From assembly GCA_004352715.1 (NCBI GenBank), contig SCFE01000065.1, forward strand, positions 350,593 to 380,385: a stretch of 29,793 nucleotides of DNA, written 5' to 3'. The notes beneath the pieces were generated by a model. It had not been told where the DNA came from and searched no databases. It was given only the letters and a program-made list of their open reading frames with translations. Position 1 is the first letter of the stretch; each line of letters opens with the position of its first letter. A program made the translations under genes and the position numbers. This document shows, one piece after another, positions 21,415-29,793 of the stretch. The DNA is from Hofstenia miamia (taxonomy: Eukaryota > Xenacoelomorpha > Acoela).

Positions 21415-23667
21415 TTGCTTCAAATCCAACCCTAAGTTATGAACAAAGTTTATCTTTTCTATTTCGTGATTCTATGACTAAAATCTGACAACTTTCACTA
21501 TCAACACGAAGAACATTCTTAATTTTTCAAAAATAAACAAAATTTATTTTTCCTTTTGAGGACTTCGATTGAGAACGTTTGATTAAAGTAATAACTTCAT
21601 CTATTACAGTAGTAATTATATATAAACCAACTAAGCCTTCCAGGCATAAACAGATATCAAGGCACGCCCGTGAGCATTAGTTTATCATTCACTAAATTTG
21701 TAACAATAAGCCAGGTTTATGTTTTGATGGGGTACCAAACAGGTAATTTGAATGTACATTGAATTGGAGTATGCAACATCAGTATTCAAATAAGCACATG
21801 AACAGAGCTGCACCAAAATGACTTTCAATTTAATGGATAAAAAATTTCCTAAAATCCATTAATGGACATGGCAGAAATGAAAAATCAATTATGGTCATTA
21901 ATGGAGCACTAATGGCCATTTTAGAAGGAAATATATGATAATGCAGATATTCATTAATTTTATTGTTTTTTCATATCTAATTCTTCAAATATAAGTGAAG
22001 GGTGTAATTATATCGCCCGTATGCCTTTAGTTTTACATACTAAATCACTGTAAATTATAGCAATCTATCAAAAAGTTAATATCAATAAGTAACATTTATA
22101 CATTATCAATTGCAATCAGAGATGGAAATTGCACAGGTCGACATATGGAAAAGTGAGCATCAATGACATTTATTTACAACAACAAACAACTTTCATGTGC
22201 AAAATACATACCTAAATATAAAGTTCAACTTACATATTTTTTACCTCTGTTGCATAAATTTTTACCGATTATATCATAATAACAACAACACCATTGTTAG
22301 CTTTTGTTGTACTTTTCTAAAACTGGATTAACTTTTAATGAATTTCTTCTTGACAACTCTCCAATAATGCTTTCAAAATTAAATTTATTAAATGATTACT
22401 TAATTTCGAAGTTTACGCCCAAGTTTTCAAAATTGACTGAATATTTTTACGGGATTCAACATGATTATCTGAAGATATAACTGAAGGACTTTTTCAAATA
22501 GAAGTTCCTAATTAATATTATATTAACACAATAAGAATATTTTCGATATTGCCATAGTTTTCAATACTATACTGAGTTTAGTCTTAATATAATCAAATAA
22601 GTTGTTGTAGTATTTGCTTAATTGATTTGTAATTGTTATTTTGTTCTATAGAGTGTTTGTGAGATGTGTCATTAATAAATAAAAATTTCTGTGAAACCTC
22701 ACGTAAATGAAGGCATGGAAAATTGCGTGCATCTTGCAAAAATTTCTAATTATAATAGCTTCCATGAAGTTAAATCATAAACGGTTATGAAAAGTGATAG
22801 ACAATGAAATAATTGTTTTCTAAATTTGCGAGGAGCTTGACATCAACATATGTATATATATGTTCGCTTAACACTAGAACCGCAGATGGTCCAATTTGAT
22901 CCCAAATCTAACTTCAACCCTAATATAATTTTAAACAATTATTGAATTACTCTGATTTCAAAGACTCTTCCTTTTTTTCCCTAGGCATTATTTTGGCAAA
23001 ACAATAAAGATCATCCAAGCATAAGGATAACCTGGAACATTCCTACTACCTCTAAAACAGCCATTGGAGAAAATTTGACCCCATACTGAAAACTATTTTT
23101 AATAATTGAAGGTCTAATCAGAATGTTGATTAAATATTCTTAGAGTGCAACACAAGCAAAAATAATTAATTTTAATAAGCTTAGTATGCAATAAACGATG
23201 TTGGAACGCTATTCAATTAGAAGACAGCTATTAATATCCCTCTATGATATTTTGTGTTCAAAGATTCGTATATGTTGTTTTATGTTATTACCATATTATT
23301 CTTTATGTGTTGCAATATGTGACTTCTAGTATAAATATTATATGTTTGAAATATTTTCAGCACTTCCAATATCAACGTCCAAGAATTTTAAAAAGTCACA
23401 ATGATTTGTCAATCAAACGATGTTGACACTAATTGTTCAATATTCAGCTAAGCACAGAAAAAAAGAGACCGAAATATATTTATGAAGGAGCTGACGGCTT
23501 CCATTTGATTTCAGTTGGCGAAGGGCTTGGAGAAAATTAGCAACATTTTTAGTTAATCGGATGTAATAAAGTGTATGCCACAAATCTCTTAACTTAAATA
23601 TTCAAGTAAACTTAAAAAAAATGTAGCTAACTAAGAAAAACTTATCGTGTAAGAAGGACTTTACGGG

Positions 23668-23894
23668 CTATATCATAAAATGACGAAAATAATTAAGCGG
23701 CAGCCGCGCCTTTCGAGGCAGTTTTGTGATTGCACTGACCGGCTTAATCCACTGATTAACAACGTCAATCATTACGCCGCGCATCAGCTATCAATCAAAA
23801 TGCGTTAAATTGAAGAACGCTGTCAACTAATTAACAAGATGAAGCACTCGCAAACGTATATAAGCGGCATCGAAAAATTGTTTTCAGTTCAGTC
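23668..23894 (+). promoter_or_regulatory. Promoter of Zic-like copy 3
   Basis: TATATAAG at 23857-23864, with TCAGTT at 23884-23889 and an overlapping TCAGTC, the same spacing as copy 1. The 197-base upstream block is nearly identical to copy 1 and holds the same GGCTTAATCC, TGATTAAC, TCAATCATTA and ATCAATCAA elements. Confidence 0.65.
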
Positions 23895-24763
23895 TTCTGC
23901 AGCAATGTCATCATACGCAAACAACTCCGTGCCTACATTCTCAGTTGCTTGCAGTAACGAGTGCGTTCATTACTACCAACAACCCGTCTATCCCATGTGT
24001 CAATACCAAAACATGGACGAAATGCAGGAGCAAAATCCATGTTATTCAGGATTTGATACTAGCTCTATCTATAGTTCAGATGTTAATCACAATCAATTAA
24101 GTTGCACCTCTTTTGACAATTTGCAACAACAGACGATGCCTAGCAACAGTGTTCCAGAAGCTCGCGCATTTCTCTGCTCTTGGATTTCGAATGGTGTAAT
24201 ATGTGGAACATGCATGATGGAAATGCAAGAGATGGTTAACCACATAGCAAATCATGTGAATCAGGATTATATTCGAAATTCCAATTTCGTTTGTTTATGG
24301 GACGGATGCCGTCGTAATTACCAACCTTTTCAAGCCAGATATAAGCTGATCAATCACATAAGAATTCATACTGGAGAGAAGCCATTTACCTGCTTGCATC
24401 CCAGATGTGGAAGTTCTTTTGCAAATCGTGAAAATTTAAAGATTCACAAAAGGATTCATTCTGGTAAGATATCTTAATATACATATATTATAGATATACA
24501 TGTATAAAAATCGAATTGTTTTTACATTATTCCATTCGTAGATTATATTTTAAAATTTTCTTTTAGGTGAAAAACCTTTTTGCTGTACTCATGAAGGATG
24601 TGTAAGAAGATTCGCGAGCAGTTCAGATCGCAAGAAACACCTGGCAGTTCACTCCAACACGAAAAATCACATATGTTCGCACAAAAACTGCAGTAAGCAC
24701 TACGTCCACGCCTCTTCCCTCCGAAAACATGTTCTTCGCGATCATCGACCACACACTCATTAA
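23839..24763 (+). CDS. Zic/odd-paired-like five-zinc-finger factor, copy 3
   Basis: Exons 23839-24463 and 24567-24763, with a 103-base intron, give 273 residues; from the preferred ATG at 23905, 251 residues. It differs from copy 1 at a handful of residues: Asn for Thr29, Ala for Pro37, Asp for Val73, Ser for Thr102, Asn for Lys149, Asn for Asp160 and Ser for Arg192 in exon 1, plus a few in ZF5 and the tail. All zinc ligands are retained. Expected role is the same nuclear DNA-binding function. The change near the ZF3 knuckle (GRSF to GSSF, shared with copy 2) and in ZF2 (RRDY to RRNY) lie outside the recognition helices, so DNA specificity is probably similar. Exon 2 mixes variants of copies 1 and 2. 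Confidence 0.88.
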
Positions 24764-26100
24764 CTTTTTCTGTTTTGGACTTTTTTATATTTTTGTTTGC
24801 ATGTAAAATCGATTAACTTTGTAAATATATTATATTTGATGGAGTTTTCTTCACATTCAACAACTTTTCGAGTAATCTAAATATTTAAATATTTTTTCAA
24901 CTTTGAATCAGTTCAAAATATATAGAAAAATAGTAGTAAGAATTATTTTAAATAAATTACAAAAAAGGTATGCACTCCTTTAATTGTTAGTAATACGTAA
25001 GGAATATTTTTTGTAACCAACTTTCTAGAAATTATATGTAAATATTTAATAGTACAATACTACAATGTATACTTGTAGTGTATGCTTGCATTACATTTCT
25101 AAACACGTATTTTAATGACGTTTGCTTAAATTTCTAGTTTTGTCGTACCAAGTAATAATTGCTTTACTAAAATATTCCAATTTAGATCAATATGTAAGAT
25201 AGGCTACACATGTACATATTACATAATTCGGCCCAAAATGTCATTGTATATATATATATATATATACTTTAACAATCTGGTAATAATTTGAACTTTGGAA
25301 ATTTATATTACATTTTGGAATTTATGTTTTTCTTAGTTTTCAAGCCCTTTGAAATTAATGCTGCAATTGTGCATAAATTATTCCTACATAAATTTGGATA
25401 CTCTCAACAATGTAAACATTTACATGTCTGACAAATTTGCTATAACTATAATCTTCAAATAGAAAAATCTTTTTGCATTCTTGGAAACCTTGTTCTTATG
25501 ATATGTGATAAATCCTTTACAAATTCTTAGCAAAATCTTAGGAATTTCTGAAAATTATTCAATATCTTATCAAGTTTTGTAATTTATAAAAGCAATTTCC
25601 AAGGTCTTGCCAATTATTGTAAGTTTCATTGACTAGAGCTTGTTGATATAGTGCTTCCAAATTAGTTAATTCTAGGGCTATACCGATCCCGTGCCAATAC
25701 CGAAACATACATATACCGCGGTATCTTGCCTAAAAATAGATAGGTATTTTATTTAAGAGTATGTGCATTGTACGCAAGCCTGTGGGGCAAGATTTGAAAT
25801 ATTAAAACTTGAATTTTTTTTGATTGAGGTGTACGATATAGCATTTTAGAAAACTCAGGAAATTTCTTAAGAAAAAATGTCTATTAATCATTGAGTAACA
25901 ATTATATGGCTGATTAGTGCACAAAATTATGTCATAAATACGTTCACAAAACGAGCTATTTATAGAGATTATTTCTTAAAAATCAGATTTCCAATTTGTG
26001 GACCTCTTCTTTAAGGTGCATTTATTCATTTCTAACAATAGTTATGATTATGAAATTTAAGTTGAATAATGATAACAATAATAATATGTTAATATTTATC

Positions 26101-28028
26101 TAGCGCATGTTTACAAAATGTATTCTAATTCGCACTTAAAATAAAATGGAATTCCTCAATGTTCTGTAATAAATTGACTGAACAAGTGTGACTTTACACC
26201 ATTTTTAAATGATTCGTAATTATGGTAAAATCTAAGATTCCATGGTAATGAATTGAAAATTGTAGGACCAGCAAACGAAAACGATCTTTTACCATAAGAA
26301 GTTTTAATTCTTGGAATGCTTAGTAGATATAAATCATTAGATTGGTGGTTGTGAAATTTATGACGGACAAAAGACAGTCGATTACCAGTATATCTCTGAG
26401 CCAAATTATGTACACTCTTAAGAACCATAATGACAACTTTTAAGTAAAACGAAATTTAATTGGTAACCAATTTAGAGATATTAAAGTAGGTGTATTATGA
26501 TCATTGCTTCTTAAACAGAGAATTATACGAGCACAGTCATTTTGGATTATTTGAAGTCTTCGTATTTAATAATCGTGCAGACCATAAATAATACTGTTAT
26601 TAAAATCTAACCTACGAATTTATTACTTCCGTTCTTATGCACTCATCTCTAAGTAAAACAAGTTTAGATATTGATTAAGGGAGTCTAGCCAGTTCGATGA
26701 ATCCTCTGCAATATTAAAAAAATCTTTCTGATCTATAGTAAAAAATCTATACAAATGTAAATCATCAGCATATAGGTGATATTGCAATGAATTCTGTAAA
26801 CATAATTCTCCTAGAAAAGAATTGTAAAGAGTGTAGAAGATTGGACCAAGAATAGATCATTGAGGAACCCCAGCAGATATAGGGAATGATATCCCTTGAA
26901 ATCCATTTATTGAAACGATTTGATAACGTGAACTAAAATATGATCTAAACCAAGCCAATGCATTTAATCTAAATCTAATTCTGTGTAAGATTTTGATCAT
27001 AATATCATAATGAATAGTGTCAAAAGCAGCACTTTGGTCAATACGAATTTTATTTGCACATTTTCCATTGTCAAGGGCAAGAAGAATATCATCAAGTACA
27101 TGCAGTTTCAACTGAAAATTGTTTTCTGTATGCAGATTGAAATTCTGGTAGTAAATTATGTTGATTAATATAAGAAATTATTTGGTTTGCAACAGCTGCT
27201 TCAATTAGCTTTCCAACGTAACATATACTACACTGGTAAGTGACAAATTTATAATGTCTAAAAGAGGTCCTTGTAGTACATTAAGAATTTTTGGTTTTTT
27301 TAGTATTACTGTAGGTAATGGATCCAAATCGTAAGGTCGCATTTTTTATTGTGAAAGATGTTTTCGAAATTCAGAAATTGTAATAGGAGCAATTTCTAAA
27401 AACAAATTACTGCTTTGAATAAAAAGTTTTGATATTTCATTATCAATGTCATAATGAAAATGAGCAGATTGAATATTGCGATAGATTCTGTGGATTTTGT
27501 CATTAAAAAATTGAAAAAAACGGAATGATTATTCAAATAAATTTGAAATATCGGGATGTCTTTGAGGACAATACGGAGAACTAATTTCCTTAATAGTATT
27601 AAATAATTTTCTCATATCATGACCAGAATTTATAACTTTTTCATTTTAATAAATGCGTTGTTTATCTTCACTCTTTCGAATGATTAGGTTACGAATTGCT
27701 CTAAAATTTTTCTTTATCTCATTCATTGTCCTATTTTTTATGCCTTTCCAATTTTCGTCTTTGTGTTTTTAATGTTTTTAATTCACTATCATACCAAGGA
27801 CTTCCAGATATTCTAATATTTTTCTTAAGTACAGGACCTATCATTTAAAAAGCATCGTTACATGATTTATTGTATAAATTATAGACTGTGTCTATAGTAA
27901 CAATATGATCACTTATCTGTGATAAGTTTAAGCTTAGAACGTTTTCTAATTTGTGCGCAATTTGATTTACGTCACTTTCACATTTTTCCGAAATAAAAAT
28001 TGTAGATGTATCCTGCTTTTCTTTATTT
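26101..28028 (-). mobile_element. Decayed LINE (CR1/L2-like), right copy
   Basis: The minus strand reads from the linker region (SGSPWYDSEL near 27790) through DLDPLPTVILKK (near 27310), the RT fingers (27111-26857, DQSAAFDTIHYDIM and SAGVPQ), the catalytic YADD (near 26770) and the C-terminal GKRSFSFAGPTIFNSLPWN (26428-26156). Stops and frameshifts are frequent. It mirrors 3735-4777 at the same position relative to unit A. It keeps the palm that the left copy lost, and lacks about 160 bases that the left copy keeps (counterpart of about 4100-4260). It runs into the second gap. Confidence 0.78.
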
Positions 28029-29028
28029 NNNNNNNNNNNNNNNNNNNNNNNNNNNNNNNNNNNNNNNNNNNNNNNNNNNNNNNNNNNNNNNNNNNNNNNN
28101 NNNNNNNNNNNNNNNNNNNNNNNNNNNNNNNNNNNNNNNNNNNNNNNNNNNNNNNNNNNNNNNNNNNNNNNNNNNNNNNNNNNNNNNNNNNNNNNNNNNN
28201 NNNNNNNNNNNNNNNNNNNNNNNNNNNNNNNNNNNNNNNNNNNNNNNNNNNNNNNNNNNNNNNNNNNNNNNNNNNNNNNNNNNNNNNNNNNNNNNNNNNN
28301 NNNNNNNNNNNNNNNNNNNNNNNNNNNNNNNNNNNNNNNNNNNNNNNNNNNNNNNNNNNNNNNNNNNNNNNNNNNNNNNNNNNNNNNNNNNNNNNNNNNN
28401 NNNNNNNNNNNNNNNNNNNNNNNNNNNNNNNNNNNNNNNNNNNNNNNNNNNNNNNNNNNNNNNNNNNNNNNNNNNNNNNNNNNNNNNNNNNNNNNNNNNN
28501 NNNNNNNNNNNNNNNNNNNNNNNNNNNNNNNNNNNNNNNNNNNNNNNNNNNNNNNNNNNNNNNNNNNNNNNNNNNNNNNNNNNNNNNNNNNNNNNNNNNN
28601 NNNNNNNNNNNNNNNNNNNNNNNNNNNNNNNNNNNNNNNNNNNNNNNNNNNNNNNNNNNNNNNNNNNNNNNNNNNNNNNNNNNNNNNNNNNNNNNNNNNN
28701 NNNNNNNNNNNNNNNNNNNNNNNNNNNNNNNNNNNNNNNNNNNNNNNNNNNNNNNNNNNNNNNNNNNNNNNNNNNNNNNNNNNNNNNNNNNNNNNNNNNN
28801 NNNNNNNNNNNNNNNNNNNNNNNNNNNNNNNNNNNNNNNNNNNNNNNNNNNNNNNNNNNNNNNNNNNNNNNNNNNNNNNNNNNNNNNNNNNNNNNNNNNN
28901 NNNNNNNNNNNNNNNNNNNNNNNNNNNNNNNNNNNNNNNNNNNNNNNNNNNNNNNNNNNNNNNNNNNNNNNNNNNNNNNNNNNNNNNNNNNNNNNNNNNN
29001 NNNNNNNNNNNNNNNNNNNNNNNNNNNN
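28029..29028. other. Assembly gap (1000 N)
   Basis: Exactly 1000 N, a placeholder. It separates the minus-strand LINE from a plus-strand LINE fragment, so a change of element or orientation is hidden inside it. Confidence 0.95.
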
Positions 29029-29197
29029 TATGTATGCTGATGACGTTAAATTATGCAGTTCTGATATTAACAATATTGTAAATGATTTCAATAAAATACA
29101 AACGTGGTCAAATAATAATCTCTTATCTTTCAATATCGATAAATTTAAATTTATTAGATTTTGTGATAAATAACACAGTCTATTCCTCTCATAATAA
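29029..29197 (+). mobile_element. LINE reverse-transcriptase fragment fused to unit A4
   Basis: The plus-strand translation MYADDVKLCSSDINNI and IQTWSNNNLLSFNIDKFKF is the YADD block and following segment of a non-LTR reverse transcriptase. It then stops. At 29198 it passes without a visible spacer into unit A sequence corresponding to 2184 of A1. Confidence 0.7.
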
Positions 29198-29793
29198 ATT
29201 TTAAATAAATTTTCAAAAAAGGTATGCACTCCTTTAATTGTTAATAATACGTAAGGAATATTTTTTGTAACCAACTTTCTAGAAATTATATGTAAATATT
29301 TAATAGTACAATACTACAATGTATACTTGTAGTGTATGCTTGCATTACTTTTCTAAACACGTATTTTAATGACGTTTGCTTAAATTTCTAGTTTTGTCGT
29401 ACCAAGTAATAATTGCTTTACTAAAATATTCAAATTTAGATCAATATGTAAGATAGGCTACACATGTACATATTACATAATTCGGCCCAAAATGTCATTG
29501 TATATATATATATATACTTTAAAAATCTGGTAATAATTTGAACTTTGGAAATTTATATTACATTTTGGAATTTATGTTTTTCTTAGTTTTCAAGCCCTTT
29601 GAAATTAATGCTGCAATTGTGCATAAATTACCCCTATATAAATTTAGATACTTTCAACAACAATGTAAACATTTACATGTCTGACAAATTTGCTATAACT
29701 ATAATCTTCAAATAGAAAAATCATTTTGCATTCTTGGAAACCTTGTTCTTATGATATGTGATAAATCCTTTACAAATTCTTAGCAAAATCTTA
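29198..29793 (+). repeat. Unit A, copy A4 (partial, forward, 5' truncated)
   Basis: Aligns with A1 2184-2773, starting in the 3' flank after the zinc-finger gene, so it contains no coding exon in view. It shares GTCATTGTATATA and CTGGTAATAATTTG with A2 and A3 rather than A1. It continues past the window end. Confidence 0.85.

Larger units (their letters stand above)
16106..22763 (-). repeat. Unit B, copy B2 (inverted)
   Basis: Mirror image of B1. From the centre outward: LINE 3' end, the open acidic-protein gene, gene-poor flank (17887-19140), a 1.2 kb extra segment (19141-20335), gene-poor sequence (20336-21169, where a 94-codon minus frame at 20545-20829 is not recognised and is broken in B1), the orphan promoter (21170-21366), the G tract, and AT-rich DNA with no gene (21415-22763). 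It joins A3 at 22763/22764, at the same base where B1 meets A2. Confidence 0.9.
22764..26100 (+). repeat. Unit A, copy A3 (forward)
   Basis: Same order as A1: 5' flank, promoter, two-exon zinc-finger gene, TA run, transposon-terminus remnant, LINE 3' end. At its first 370 bases it shares variants with A2 (for example TTGAAGGTCTAATCAG near 23107) and not A1. Through most of the gene it shares variants with A1. Further downstream it again shares some variants with A2. The frame at 23244-23426 differs from A1 by an indel and is not a gene; 24764-26100 holds no gene. Confidence 0.9.

Noticed and set aside
1-29793. CRISPR array, tRNA or rRNA genes, bacterial operon signals
   Set aside because: No regularly spaced short repeats, no cloverleaf or rRNA-like segments seen, and gene structure is eukaryotic.

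Overview
This is an AT-rich eukaryotic window, almost certainly from an animal. It carries spliced genes with GT...AG introns, C2H2 zinc-finger genes of Zic (odd-paired) type, decayed non-LTR retrotransposons (LINEs) and a hAT transposase remnant. Arthropod-type core promoters (a TATA box followed 29 bases later by TCAGTT) and 103-base introns suggest an arthropod, possibly an insect. The species cannot be named from sequence alone. Two runs of exactly 1000 N (15106-16105 and 28029-29028) are assembly gaps.

The window is dominated by nested inverted duplications. Unit A, about 3.3 kb, occurs forward at 1-3333 (A1), reversed at 4778-8001 (A2), forward at 22764-26100 (A3), and as a head-less forward piece at 29198-29793 (A4). 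Unit B is at 8002-13447 (B1) and inverted at 16106-22763 (B2). The layout is therefore A1> spacer <A2 B1> centre/gap <B2 A3> LINE/gap A4>. A1 and A2 form a palindrome within unbroken sequence. A2+B1 and B2+A3 form a larger palindrome whose centre contains two oppositely oriented LINE pieces, a hAT fragment and the first gap.

Each full A unit carries one intact two-exon gene for a divergent five-finger Zic-like transcription factor (copies 1, 2 and 3), behind a well-formed core promoter. Each B unit carries a gene for an unrecognised protein with an acidic, poly-glutamate N-terminal region. The B2 copy is open, while the B1 copy has an in-frame TAG inside the glutamate tract. Each B unit also holds a diverged, same-length (197 base) copy of the Zic-like promoter with no Zic-like coding region behind it. 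This is the most unusual feature of the window.

The rest is mobile-element debris. There are two mirrored copies of one LINE in the spacers, a second LINE at the palindrome centre, a 1.2 kb segment with reverse-transcriptase remains present in B2 but not B1, and a LINE piece joined to A4. The three Zic-like genes are a mosaic. A3 matches A2 at its outer flank, as the palindrome predicts, but matches A1 through most of the gene, which points to gene conversion between arms. No RNA genes, CRISPR arrays or bacterial features were seen.
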